From Nostoc sp. NIES-3756 (GTDB taxonomy: Bacteria > Cyanobacteriota > Cyanobacteriia > Cyanobacteriales > Nostocaceae): a stretch of 64,000 nt of DNA. The stretch spans positions 5,417,001 through 5,481,000 of the forward strand of contig NZ_AP017295.1 of NCBI RefSeq assembly GCF_001548375.1, given 5' to 3'. A program made the translations under genes and the position numbers. The notes below the pieces were generated by a model, which did no database searches, was not told the origin of the DNA, and saw nothing but the letters and a program-made list of their open reading frames with translations. Positions 45,525-53,989 of the stretch are shown piece after piece. The number at the start of each line of letters is the position of its first letter. The stretch's first letter is position 1.

Positions 45525-45854
45525 ATGACAGATATCACGCAACCATCAAACTCACTCGTCACAGAACCATCCACTCCCAGATGTGTAAGGGTTTGTCAAA
45601 ATCGCACCTGTAAAAAGCAAGGTGCAAAAGAGGTGTTAGCAGCTTTTGAGGCTTTGCCAGTTGCAGATGTGAGTGTAATGGGTAGCAGTTGCTTAGGGCA
45701 GTGTGGTAACGGGCCGATGGTACTGATTTTGCCGGATATGGTTTGGTATAGCGGTGTTCAACCTCAGGAAGTACGTCTGTTGGTAGAACAACACTTATTA
45801 GGTGGTCAAAAGGTCAAGCAGATGCTCTATTATCGGTTTCATCCGCAAAAATAG
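45525..45854 (+). CDS. Thioredoxin-like 2Fe-2S ferredoxin domain protein
   Basis: A 109-residue protein with four Cys in the thioredoxin-like ferredoxin pattern: VCQNRTCKKQG and SSCLGQCGNGP, which should bind a 2Fe-2S cluster. An N-terminal tail of about 18 residues precedes the domain. ATG 45525 has AGGG eight bases upstream and is preferred to GTG 45516. Electron-transfer partner is unknown; proximity to cysK may be chance. Confidence 0.85.
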   Translation: MTDITQPSNSLVTEPSTPRCVRVCQNRTCKKQGAKEVLAAFEALPVADVSVMGSSCLGQCGNGPMVLILPDMVWYSGVQPQEVRLLVEQHLLGGQKVKQMLYYRFHPQK

Positions 45855-45944
45855 TACCAATTCTAAATTCAAAAAATTGGGTTCCAGTTTTCCAGAATTG
45901 GTACATACAGGTCTGTACTATTTTTGACTGAAGCGAGGCATCCG

Positions 45945-46769
45945 ATGGACATTCAGGGGCTGCGTCAATCCTTGAAAATAAAGTGGCTGAGTTATTACGA
46001 GCAAAATCGTTCTTGGTTGGTCAAAATGAGGGTTTGGGCTACTTATAATGGCCTGCGGCGGCCTTCATCTGGATTCATTTTGGCAACACTTTCTGCTTTA
46101 GAGCCAGAGTTTGAGCAGGTACTAACTTTTATTATGGAACTAAATAATGACCCAGATGAGATTGTTGCCGCTTTGGGGTTGAATTTTAATCCTGATACTG
46201 AGTTACGTTTAACACAACAAGATTCCCATCAACAGCAGCAAACTGACAGCAAAGCCACAGCCTCAAATGGTCTTGCTGTCAATACTCAATATTCCGAAAG
46301 TACGCCAATGCTTTCACTGGTGCAAAAACCTGAGCGATCGCTAACAGATAATAGGAATGTTAACAGTCAAAGGGCAATAGGCTATACTTCACCCAAGATT
46401 AACACAGTTAATGCGAATGGTAATAAAATATACTCTCAACCAGCATTACAATCTTTGAGCGATCGCCACAATTTATCACCAGTTCTAATTACAGATGATC
46501 CAGTCAAACCTACGCCAACCTCCCTGAAACTGGCCCTAGCAAAAACAACTCCGCAAAATAGCAAAATATTAAGGGTTTTAGAAATTACAACTAAAGTTCC
46601 AGGTCAACAAAAAACCCTACCTTTACTAAAGCTGGCTACAGAAACTACCCAAAATGAGCAATTAAACACAATAACATCTACCCGCAAATCCAACCCATCA
46701 CCTAATACAAATGCCACTACTTTAGCCTCTTGGGTGGATGAATTTTGTCAGGGTACTGGTACTAATTAA
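45945..46769 (+). CDS. DUF5331-like cyanobacterial protein
   Basis: Residues 1-75 (MDIQGLRQSLKIKWLSYYEQ, LRRPSSGFILATLSALEP, ALGLNFNPDTEL) are a conserved domain I recall as DUF5331 of Nostocales. The remaining 200 residues are low-complexity, Thr/Ser/Asn/Gln-rich and probably disordered, with two HIP1 sites in the coding DNA. ATG 45945 with GAGG six bases upstream is taken as the start instead of the upstream TTG 45924. Function unknown. Confidence 0.7.
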   Translation: MDIQGLRQSLKIKWLSYYEQNRSWLVKMRVWATYNGLRRPSSGFILATLSALEPEFEQVLTFIMELNNDPDEIVAALGLNFNPDTELRLTQQDSHQQQQTDSKATASNGLAVNTQYSESTPMLSLVQKPERSLTDNRNVNSQRAIGYTSPKINTVNANGNKIYSQPALQSLSDRHNLSPVLITDDPVKPTPTSLKLALAKTTPQNSKILRVLEITTKVPGQQKTLPLLKLATETTQNEQLNTITSTRKSNPSPNTNATTLASWVDEFCQGTGTN

Positions 46770-46825
46770 TTAAAAAAGTTGTTTTTTGGATGTCTTATCT
46801 AGAGAATTTGTCTAATTACGTAATC

Positions 46826-46862
46826 GGTAATGGGTAATCGGAAAAAACAATTACCTATTACC
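46826..46862. repeat. GGTAATAGGTAA hairpin repeat, copy 2
   Basis: GGTAATGGGTAA pairs with TTACCTATTACC (11 of 12) in the gap after the DUF5331 gene. Confidence 0.5.
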
Positions 46863-46924
46863 AAACCCAACGATATGATAAGTATTTAAGCAAACTTGAT
46901 AGAGACAGCTTTACTAAGTTAATA

Positions 46925-47266
46925 ATGGTAACAATAGTTGTAGTTATTAATATTTTTATCTCACTTATGCTACTTTACGTAGCTTTGCGAGTCTGGCAAC
47001 TGAAAAAGCAGATAGCGTTGATTAGCGATCGCTTACTTGATTATGAGCGCTGTAGTCATGAGCTACTATATCAAGCGCCAACAAATATCAACCTTGCACA
47101 GCAGAATATTCAGAACCTACGACAGAGTAAACAAGGTTTGCAAATGCAAATTCAACAAGTAAGGCAGATTATCAGTTTGCTATTACTTGGGCAAAGAACC
47201 TGGGGGCGTTATATTAGTAGACCAGTTCCCATAACACCGAAAAAGCCACCAATGAGATTCAGTTAA
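46925..47266 (+). CDS. Small membrane protein with coiled coil, unknown
   Basis: A 113-residue protein with one N-terminal TM helix (about 3-22), a coiled coil (about 24-85) and a Pro/basic C-terminal tail. First of three same-strand genes for small membrane-associated proteins (46925, 47388, 47844). No named family recognised. Confidence 0.65.
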   Translation: MVTIVVVINIFISLMLLYVALRVWQLKKQIALISDRLLDYERCSHELLYQAPTNINLAQQNIQNLRQSKQGLQMQIQQVRQIISLLLLGQRTWGRYISRPVPITPKKPPMRFS

Positions 47267-47387
47267 GGCATAAAAGCAACATTTTTGCTTAATATATTGT
47301 CACGATAAACTAACTTAAGAAAATGATCAGAGTTTTTCAGCGAACAAAAACCACCTAAAATAGTTCTAAGGAGAGAAACAGTATAAG

Positions 47388-47738
47388 ATGTCTAATAACC
47401 GTTCTGGAGTATTTATTGGCGGTGTGATGCTGGGAGCTACTATAGGTGCCTTAGCAGGTTTACTTGCAGCTCCACGCACAGGGCGTGAAACTCGCAAACT
47501 TTTAAAAAAATCTGCTGATGCAATTCCCGAATTGGCAGAAGATTTATCAACTAGTGTCCAAATTCAAGCAGATAGGCTTTCTGCTAACGCTTTACGCAAC
47601 TGGGATGAAACCTTGGATAGATTACGGGATGCGATCGCGGCTGGTATTGATGCTAGTCAGCGTGAAAGCCAAGTAATAAAGCGTCAACAACCAAGCCCTG
47701 AATCTGATTCGCTGACTGAAGAATTAGAACGACCATAA
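47388..47738 (+). CDS. YtxH domain-containing protein
   Basis: A 116-residue protein with a Gly/Ala-rich N-terminal hydrophobic helix (GVFIGGVMLGATIGALAGLLAAPRTGRETR), the YtxH signature, followed by an amphipathic helical region. AAGGAG lies upstream of the ATG. YtxH proteins are membrane-associated and often stress-linked; role unknown here. Confidence 0.82.
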   Translation: MSNNRSGVFIGGVMLGATIGALAGLLAAPRTGRETRKLLKKSADAIPELAEDLSTSVQIQADRLSANALRNWDETLDRLRDAIAAGIDASQRESQVIKRQQPSPESDSLTEELERP

Positions 47739-47843
47739 GTTGTCAACAGGCAACCATATCAAAAGTTATTACAGTAAATGTATATTGGCTGATTTTGTAA
47801 ATTGCTGACCACAAAGCATTTTGAATCATAAATTTTTATTGCC

Positions 47844-48374
47844 GTGACTGAACCCCTGTTTTGGTTGGGACTTTCCATTGTCTTAGTTGCTGCCAGCTTG
47901 ACTGCTGTGTTGGTAGCAGCAATACCCGCATTGCAGGAATTAGCACGGGCAGCCCGTAGTGCAGAAAAGCTATTTGATACACTCTCAAGAGAACTACCAC
48001 CGACATTAGAAGCCATCCGCGCCACAGGCTTAGAAATTACAGATTTGACAGAAGATGTCAGCGAAGGTGTTAAAAGTGCTGGTCAAGTGGTCAAGCAAGT
48101 TGATCAAAGTTTAGATGGTGCAAGAAAACAAGCTCAAAATCTGCAAGTAGGTACACGTAGCGTATTTGTTGGTGTCAAAGCAGCTTGGAAGACCTTCACC
48201 CGGCAAAAACCTACACGACGAACTGAACGTCTATCCATCACAGAACAATCTTCCTTAACTCTAAGGGAAAGAGAGGCACTAAAAGCAGAAAATCGCCTCC
48301 CCAAAGCAGAAGCATACCGGATGAATGATAGTTATCAAGAAGTTTCCAACTGGGACAATGGAATTGATGAGTAA
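47844..48374 (+). CDS. DUF948 domain-containing protein
   Basis: A 176-residue protein from GTG 47844. An N-terminal TM helix (about 5-28) is followed by a helical region with SAEKLFDTLSRELPPTLEAI and TGLEITDLTEDVSEGVKS, the DUF948 pattern, and a charged C-terminal tail. DUF948 and YtxH genes are often neighbours, as here, which supports a shared role at the membrane. Confidence 0.75.
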   Translation: MTEPLFWLGLSIVLVAASLTAVLVAAIPALQELARAARSAEKLFDTLSRELPPTLEAIRATGLEITDLTEDVSEGVKSAGQVVKQVDQSLDGARKQAQNLQVGTRSVFVGVKAAWKTFTRQKPTRRTERLSITEQSSLTLREREALKAENRLPKAEAYRMNDSYQEVSNWDNGIDE

Positions 48375-48383
48375 TTGGTCATT

Positions 48384-48420
48384 AGTCAACAGTCCATAGT
48401 CAACAGTCCATAGTCAACAG
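48384..48420. repeat. STRR (GTCAACA / GTCCATA heptamers)
   Basis: Alternating 7-bp GTCAACA and GTCCATA units between the convergent DUF948 and oxidase genes, followed by a C/G-rich inverted repeat near 48430-48480. Confidence 0.7.
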
Positions 48421-48501
48421 TTCAAAGTTATTCCCCTCTTGGGAGGGGTATCCCCTTGGGGGGATTATAGGGGGGTTGGGGTGGGTTACTCCCTCATCTC
48501 C

Positions 48502-49602
48502 TTACTGAAAATGCAGGAAAGTAGAATCAACATCGGCTAATTTAGAGCAACCCATGAGAGCCATTGCTACATTTAACTCATTTTGCAGTAAAGATATGAC
48601 ATGAGATACGCCAGTTTGTCCGCCTACTGCTAACCCCCATAAAATTGGTCTGCCAATTAACACAGCTTGAGCGCCTATGGCTAAAGCTTTGAGAATATCT
48701 ATACCCCGACGAATACCGCCATCTACTAAGACCTCAGCTCTACCATTGACGGCTGGGATTATTTCTCTTAAAGCATCTAATGAGGCGATCGCACTATCTA
48801 ATTGTCTGCCACCATGATTAGAAACTACAATTGCTTTGGCTCCATACTCTACAGCCCTGACTGCATCATCACTACGTAAAATACCTTTGACCACTAACGG
48901 TAAAGGAGATAGAGATTGCAACCATTCTAAATCGCGCCAAGTCAATGCCGGGTCTAGTTGTTGAGCAAAATAAGTAAATAATCCCGACTCTCCTTGCTCA
49001 TAGGGAATTTCTAACCCGGAGATGTTAACTAAATTAGCTAAATGTAGCCCAGAAGGTAAGGTAAATTGATTGTGGCGATCGCGTTCCCTTTGTCCCAATA
49101 CAGGAGCATCCACAGTCAAGCAAAGAGCTTTATAACCTGCTGCATAAGCCTTTTCTACTAAAGCACGAGTTAACCCCCGGTCTTTATGGATGTAAAGTTG
49201 AAACCATTGCCAGGGATGATCAAATTTACTACCCACCTCTGCCACATCTTCTAAACTTTTGGTAGACAACGTACTCAACACCATCCCCACCCCAGCAAAC
49301 GCAGCCGCCATTGCTGTGGCTAATTCCCCTTCTGGATGAGCCAAACATTGAAAAGCCATTGGTGCAATTAGGAAAGGTAATTGCAAAGGCTGTCCTAAAA
49401 CAGAGGTAGAGAGGTTAATTTGGCTGACATCAACTAGCATCCGTGGCCGCAGCTTGACTCGCTCAAAAGCTGCACGGTTATCTCGCAGCGTAACTTCATC
49501 CCCAGCCCCACTAATGTAGTAGTCAAAAGCCATCCGAGATAGATGGTTTTTAGCTAACTGCTCATATTCAAATAGGTTGATGGGACTGGATATAGCTGTC
49601 AT
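48502..49602 (-). CDS. FMN-dependent alpha-hydroxy-acid oxidase (L-lactate/glycolate oxidase)
   Basis: A 366-residue TIM-barrel flavoenzyme that oxidises L-2-hydroxy acids with FMN. Motifs: FDYYISGAGDE near the N-terminus, FQLYIHKDR, LTVDAPVLGQRERD, VVKGILRSDDA with the FMN lysine, and the catalytic His in SNHGGRQLD. The closest characterised enzyme I know is the Nostoc PCC 7120 protein, which prefers L-lactate and scavenges O2 by making H2O2. Whether this enzyme prefers lactate or glycolate needs assay. It stands alone. Confidence 0.9.
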   Translation of the reverse strand: MTAISSPINLFEYEQLAKNHLSRMAFDYYISGAGDEVTLRDNRAAFERVKLRPRMLVDVSQINLSTSVLGQPLQLPFLIAPMAFQCLAHPEGELATAMAAAFAGVGMVLSTLSTKSLEDVAEVGSKFDHPWQWFQLYIHKDRGLTRALVEKAYAAGYKALCLTVDAPVLGQRERDRHNQFTLPSGLHLANLVNISGLEIPYEQGESGLFTYFAQQLDPALTWRDLEWLQSLSPLPLVVKGILRSDDAVRAVEYGAKAIVVSNHGGRQLDSAIASLDALREIIPAVNGRAEVLVDGGIRRGIDILKALAIGAQAVLIGRPILWGLAVGGQTGVSHVISLLQNELNVAMALMGCSKLADVDSTFLHFQ

Positions 49603-49991
49603 GGCAGTGATGATGATCCAACGAAGATATCATAAATCGCTTTGGGAGACGGCAATAATTTACTGAGAGATTTTTTTAACTGACTTTTCACGTTATGTAT
49701 AAAACCTCTCTCCAAACCTCTCACGCCAGTTTGCTCTCTCCGAGACGCTATGCGAACAAGTCGGGAAACCCGCCCACGCAACTGGCTCCCCTGAAAGGAG
49801 AGAGGCTTTGATTTCTCCCCCTTCCTTCGTAGGGAAGGGGGCTGGGGGGTTAGGTTTTGCATTAGCTTTTCCACATGGCGTGAAAAATCAGAAAAGCACA
49901 TATATCTTTTTTCTTTTTACTCTTGACTTCGCAGCGTTATATTGCGAAGCTAATATTTAGACAAACTAAATAAAGGGAGTGCATCTAACTT
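49603..49991. other. Repeat-rich intergenic region
   Basis: About 390 bases holding a dispersed repeat (CCTCTCTCCAAACCTCTCAC, then CTCTCTCCGAGACGCTATGC, then GGAGAGAGGCTT, roughly 49706-49810) and a C/G-rich pair (CCCCCTTCCTTCG / GGGAAGGGGGC). A 100-codon open frame across it is translated repeat, not a gene. The ABC operon promoter should lie after 49900. Confidence 0.55.
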
Positions 49992-50846
49992 GTGGCTATA
50001 CTTACAAGCACAACGGAGCATTCGGAACCGCCTACAAGCAACCCTAAACCCGTCATTTTAGAAACCCACGGACTTACCCGCCGCTTTGGTAAGGTAACGG
50101 CTGTAAATGATTTAAGTATCTCTGTTCAACAGGGTGAAGTATTTGGTCTGCTTGGTCCCAATGGAGCAGGTAAAAGTACGGTAATTAAAATGCTGACAAC
50201 CTTGCTACCTGTGAGTGCAGGGAGGGCAACTTTAGCTGGGTATGATGTCAGTTATCAAGCGACACCAGTGAGACGGATACTAGGATATGTACCCCAGGCG
50301 CTTTCGGCTGATGGTAGCTTAACTGGGTACGAAAACTTATTAATTTTTGCCAAGCTGTACGAGATTTCCCGAAGAGGACGCGATCGCCGGATTCGTGAGA
50401 TTCTAGAGTTCATGGGTTTACAGGATGCAGCCCATCGTTTGGTGCGGACATACTCTGGCGGGATGATTCGCAAATTGGAAATTGCTCAATCGATTTTGCA
50501 TCAACCCAAAATTTTATTTCTTGATGAGCCAACTGTAGGACTAGACCCCATTGCGCGGACTCAAGTATGGAATCTTGTCAAACAAATTTGTGTTGAACAC
50601 GACACAACTATATTTTTAACAACTCACTTTTTAGAAGAAGCCGATAGTCTATGTAACCGGGTGACTATTATGCAGCAGGGTACTGTTGTTACCACCGGAA
50701 CGCCAAGTGACTTAAAAGCTTCCTTAGATAAGTCCAACGCCACCTTAGATGATGTGTTTATTCACTACACAGGTAATCAATTAACATCAGGAGTGAACTA
50801 CCGTGACACAGCCAGAACCAGACGTGATGCTCAGAGGTTGGGTTGA
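49992..50846 (+). CDS. ABC transporter ATP-binding protein (DrrA-like)
   Basis: A 284-residue ATPase of the drug/antibiotic ABC-2 export class. Walker A LLGPNGAGKST, signature TYSGGMIRK, Walker B ILFLDEPTVGLD and the H-switch TTHFLEEAD are intact. GTG start with GGGAG upstream. Its 3' end overlaps the permease gene by 44 bases, so the two are translationally coupled. The C-terminus LDDVFIHYTG matches the DrrA group. Confidence 0.92.
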   Translation: MAILTSTTEHSEPPTSNPKPVILETHGLTRRFGKVTAVNDLSISVQQGEVFGLLGPNGAGKSTVIKMLTTLLPVSAGRATLAGYDVSYQATPVRRILGYVPQALSADGSLTGYENLLIFAKLYEISRRGRDRRIREILEFMGLQDAAHRLVRTYSGGMIRKLEIAQSILHQPKILFLDEPTVGLDPIARTQVWNLVKQICVEHDTTIFLTTHFLEEADSLCNRVTIMQQGTVVTTGTPSDLKASLDKSNATLDDVFIHYTGNQLTSGVNYRDTARTRRDAQRLG

Positions 50847-51654
50847 GCAACCACAACGCCGTCAGAATTTGACCTCTGCAATTAAAGAGTTAATTACTAA
50901 ATCTTTGATAATTGCTGAGTTGGAAGTGCGTAAACTACGCCACGATCCCACAGATTTAGTAGTTAGGTCAGTACAGCCATCATTATGGTTGTTGATTTTT
51001 GGACAAGTTTTCGGACGTATTCGGGAAATTCCTACAGGAAACTTAGCCTATTTAGAATTTATGTCGGCGGGGATTTTGGCTCAGAGTGTCTTAAATGTAG
51101 CCATTTTTACTGGAGGAATGGCGCTAATTTGGGAAAGAGATTTAGGAATTGTCCATAAATTCCTCGCTAGTCCTACACCGCGTATAGCAATGGTTTTGGG
51201 CAAGTCGATAGCTTGTGGGGTCAGGTGTTTATCACAGGCGTTGGTGATTTATGTACTGGCATTTCTATTAGGTGTGCAATTAAATTTTCACCCCTTGGCG
51301 ATGTTGGGAGTATTATTGCTGGTATTTATGGGTGCTGCTTGCTTTTGTACTTTTTCCTTAATTATCGGCTGTCTAGCCAAAACTAGAGAACGGATGACAG
51401 GAATTGGGCAATTGCTAACTATGCCGTTATTTTTCGCCAGTAATGCTATTTACCCAGTATCTATCATGCCTGACTGGTTAAAGTTTATTTCTCATATCAA
51501 TCCCTTAACTTATCAAGTTGATGCTTTACGCGGCACGATGTTACTGCATGGTTCAAGTGTGTATGGCTTTGGTCTGGATTGTACAATTCTCTTAGTAACA
51601 TTAACAGTTTTAACGCTTATCTGTGGCAAACTTTATCCACGGGTAGCAATGTAA
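50803..51654 (+). CDS. ABC-2 type transporter permease
   Basis: A 283-residue ABC-2 permease with an N-terminal amphipathic stretch, six TM helices and the QPSLWLLIFGQVFGRI and MPLFFASNAIYPVSIMPDWLKFI motifs of the DrrB/NodJ-type family. GTG start inside the end of the ATPase gene. The pair likely exports a hydrophobic compound. Confidence 0.9.
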   Translation: MTQPEPDVMLRGWVEQPQRRQNLTSAIKELITKSLIIAELEVRKLRHDPTDLVVRSVQPSLWLLIFGQVFGRIREIPTGNLAYLEFMSAGILAQSVLNVAIFTGGMALIWERDLGIVHKFLASPTPRIAMVLGKSIACGVRCLSQALVIYVLAFLLGVQLNFHPLAMLGVLLLVFMGAACFCTFSLIIGCLAKTRERMTGIGQLLTMPLFFASNAIYPVSIMPDWLKFISHINPLTYQVDALRGTMLLHGSSVYGFGLDCTILLVTLTVLTLICGKLYPRVAM

Positions 51655-51674
51655 TTAGGAGAATCACGATACTC

Positions 51675-52157
51675 ATGAAGCTCGATAAACCCTCTCAAGA
51701 TGGTGCAACTTCCGCAGAATGTGCCGCTAAAGTCATGGAAACTGTACCGTTAGTGATGCGGTTTATCCGAGCCGAGATGCGAGCGCACAAAGCCGCTTTT
51801 TTATCAATACCACAATTGCGATCGCTAGCATTTCTTAATCGTAACCCCGGAGCTTCATTATCTGACCTAGCTGACCATTTAGGTGTCACTTCGGCCACAG
51901 CTTCCGCCACCATCGAACGGCTAGTACAAAGGGATTTAGTCCAACGTATTCACCATCCACAAGAGCGCAGACGTATTGTTTTGACGCTCACGGAAGAGGG
52001 GAAATCTGTTCTGCAACAATCCTTAGACCAAACTCGCGCCCAAATCGCTGACCTGTTAGAAGGTTTGACAGCCGAGGAAATATCCCACGTTGAAAAAGGA
52101 TTGGCTTTACTCAAAAATGTCTTTGATCAAACGGAACCACAACCCCCAAAGCGCTGA
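51675..52157 (+). CDS. MarR family transcriptional regulator
   Basis: A 160-residue winged-helix repressor type: recognition region LSDLADHLGVTSATASATIERLVQRDLV and wing HPQERRRIVLTLTEEGK. ATG 51675 with AGGAG upstream; the open frame runs further upstream only by overlapping the permease. It lies between the ABC pair and an MFS gene, the normal place for a local efflux regulator. Confidence 0.9.
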   Translation: MKLDKPSQDGATSAECAAKVMETVPLVMRFIRAEMRAHKAAFLSIPQLRSLAFLNRNPGASLSDLADHLGVTSATASATIERLVQRDLVQRIHHPQERRRIVLTLTEEGKSVLQQSLDQTRAQIADLLEGLTAEEISHVEKGLALLKNVFDQTEPQPPKR

Positions 52158-53385
52158 AGCAACTCCACACGACCCCTTTGCCGCTTTGAGGTTTCGAGAT
52201 TATCGCCTATTCACTTTAGGGCGTGTCCTACTGTCTATAGGCTCACAAATGCAAACTGTAGCCATTGGCTGGGAACTCTACGAACGCACTAACTCAGCAA
52301 TGGCGCTTGGTGGTGTAGGGTTAGCTCAAGTCATCCCTATCATTGCCCTCACTTTAATTGCCGGGGATATAGCCGATCGCCGTTCACGCAAACTGACTAT
52401 ATTATTGTCAGTGATGCTATTAACTCTCTGCTCCTTAGCTTTAGCTGTACTTTCCTATACTAAAGGAGCAGTATTTTTAATTTACGGCTGTTTGGTATTA
52501 ATTGGCATTGGTAGAGCATTTATGAAACCTGCCAGTGATGCGATTATGTGGCAGTTAATACCAGTGAGTGCCTTTACTAACGCCGCCACCTGGAATAGTA
52601 GTAGCTTTCAGTTAGCATCCGTGGCTGGCCCTGCTTTGGGTGGCTTAGGGATTGCTATATTTGGCAATGCCACAGGAGTATATATATTAGCTGCGATCGC
52701 TGCCTTGATGTGCTTCATCTTTATGGCAGTCATCAAAGAGAAAAAAGTTGAGCGCGCCACAGAACCAATTTCCTTAAAAGCACTAGCGGCTGGAGTCAAG
52801 TTTATCTGGGATAATCAATTAATTTTCGCTGCAATTACCCTAGATATGTTTGCCGTGCTGTTGGGAGGTGCGGTTGCACTATTACCAGTTTTTGCCAAAG
52901 ATATCTTACAGGTGGGGCCAGTAGAATTAGGCTACCTCAGAGCAGCGCCTTCCATCGGCGCTTTTATTATGGCAGTCACCTTAGCTTATTTACCACCCTT
53001 ACGCAAAGCAGGCCCGGCTTTGTTGTGGTCTGTGGTTGGCTTTGGTGTAGTGACAATTATCTTTGGTCTTTCCCGTTGGTTTTGGCTATCCCTAATCATG
53101 TTGACCCTGAGTGGCGCACTAGATAGCATTAGCGTTGTCATTCGTCACACATTAGTACAGATTAGAACCCCTGACAACTTACGCGGTCGAGTAGCAGCTG
53201 TCAATAGTGTATTTATCAGTGCTTCTAATGAGTTAGGGGGATTTGAGTCTGGTTTAGCGGCTGCTTTATTCGGCCCTGTAGTTTCTGTTGTGGGTGGTGG
53301 TATCGGCACAATCTTAGTTGTGATTGCTACTGCTACGATTTGGCCAGGAATTGCCAAGTTAGGTTCCCTGCAAGAGTATGAGTAA
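52117..53385 (+). CDS. MFS transporter (EntS/MFS_3-like exporter)
   Basis: A major facilitator protein of 422 residues with 12 predicted TM helices, beginning FRDYRLFTLGRVLLSIGSQMQTVAIGWELYERT and with the DIADRRSRKLTI loop-2 motif. The ATG at 52117 overlaps the marR end by 41 bases; a TTG at 52090 is the longer alternative. It forms the last gene of the ABC-MarR-MFS unit. Substrate unknown. Confidence 0.88.
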   Translation: MSLIKRNHNPQSAEATPHDPFAALRFRDYRLFTLGRVLLSIGSQMQTVAIGWELYERTNSAMALGGVGLAQVIPIIALTLIAGDIADRRSRKLTILLSVMLLTLCSLALAVLSYTKGAVFLIYGCLVLIGIGRAFMKPASDAIMWQLIPVSAFTNAATWNSSSFQLASVAGPALGGLGIAIFGNATGVYILAAIAALMCFIFMAVIKEKKVERATEPISLKALAAGVKFIWDNQLIFAAITLDMFAVLLGGAVALLPVFAKDILQVGPVELGYLRAAPSIGAFIMAVTLAYLPPLRKAGPALLWSVVGFGVVTIIFGLSRWFWLSLIMLTLSGALDSISVVIRHTLVQIRTPDNLRGRVAAVNSVFISASNELGGFESGLAAALFGPVVSVVGGGIGTILVVIATATIWPGIAKLGSLQEYE

Positions 53386-53409
53386 TGAGTAATGAGTGCT
53401 GAGTGCTAA

Positions 53410-53517
53410 GTGCTGTTAGCGGTAGCGGGGCGTTCAGCCCGTGCTGAGTTAGGAGTAATGAGTGATGAGTCAGATGTTATTCTTCTGCCTCCTGCCTCCT
53501 GCCCCCTGCCTCCTGAC
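53410..53517. repeat. Repeat cluster: inverted GTGCTGTTAGCGGTAGCG and (GCCTCCT)n STRR
   Basis: GTGCTGTTAGCGGTAGCG (53410-53427) is the reverse complement of the 3' half of the repeats at 21601 and 60016. From 53484, four GCCTCCT-type heptamers follow, with one GCCCCCT variant. The cluster sits between convergent genes. Confidence 0.7.
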
Positions 53518-53858
53518 TACACCTGTGCTTGAGCATTTGGCATTTGGGGAGGTTCAGCGACATTCTGAACTTCTCCATTTTGTTCTTTGAGCCATTTTTG
53601 AATGCGCTTTCTCTGTAATTCGCAAACTTTTACACTAGCTACTGTCAAAGCATGACGGGGAAAAATCTCCCGCAAATCAGCCAGCATATCCTCAGAGGTA
53701 CAAAATTCTAAACACTCGGCAATATAGGCCATTGAATCTAAACACAACCATTCTTGAGTAGCCTCAAGCTGACAGATTTTGAGCTTTGTGCTTTCCATAA
53801 GTTTGGTTATGTCATATACCAAGATTCCCGCACTCAATTTTACTGCATGTTCAAACAC
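53517..53858 (-). CDS. Small protein of unknown function (113 aa)
   Basis: A mostly helical 113-residue protein with three Cys, a Trp in ATQEWLCLDSMAYIAECLEFC and a Pro/Gln/Asn-rich C-terminal tail. An internal Met at residue 21 (MESTKLKICQLEATQ) is a likely alternative start. No domain recognised. Its stop codon abuts an STRR. Confidence 0.55.
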   Translation of the reverse strand: MFEHAVKLSAGILVYDITKLMESTKLKICQLEATQEWLCLDSMAYIAECLEFCTSEDMLADLREIFPRHALTVASVKVCELQRKRIQKWLKEQNGEVQNVAEPPQMPNAQAQV

Positions 53859-53893
53859 AAATTCATAATTCGTTATTCGTGATTAAGAATTAC

Positions 53894-53955
53894 CGAAGGT
53901 AATAGGTAATAAGTATTGGTTTTTACCATTACCTATTACCCATTACCAACCTTCG
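53894..53955. repeat. GGTAATAGGTAA hairpin repeat, copy 3
   Basis: CGAAGGTAATAGGTAATA and TACCTATTACCCATTACC with closing CCTTCG form a long hairpin upstream of the murE stop. Same family as 9895 and 46826. Confidence 0.5.
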
Positions 53956-53989
53956 CTAATGATTTTGGGACTAGAACCTTAATCCCTAA

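Noticed and set aside
49599..49901. 100-codon open frame upstream of the ABC operon
   Set aside because: Its product is the familiar translation of dispersed Nostoc repeats (LTPQPPSLRRKGEK-type) and abuts the oxidase start without a ribosome site.
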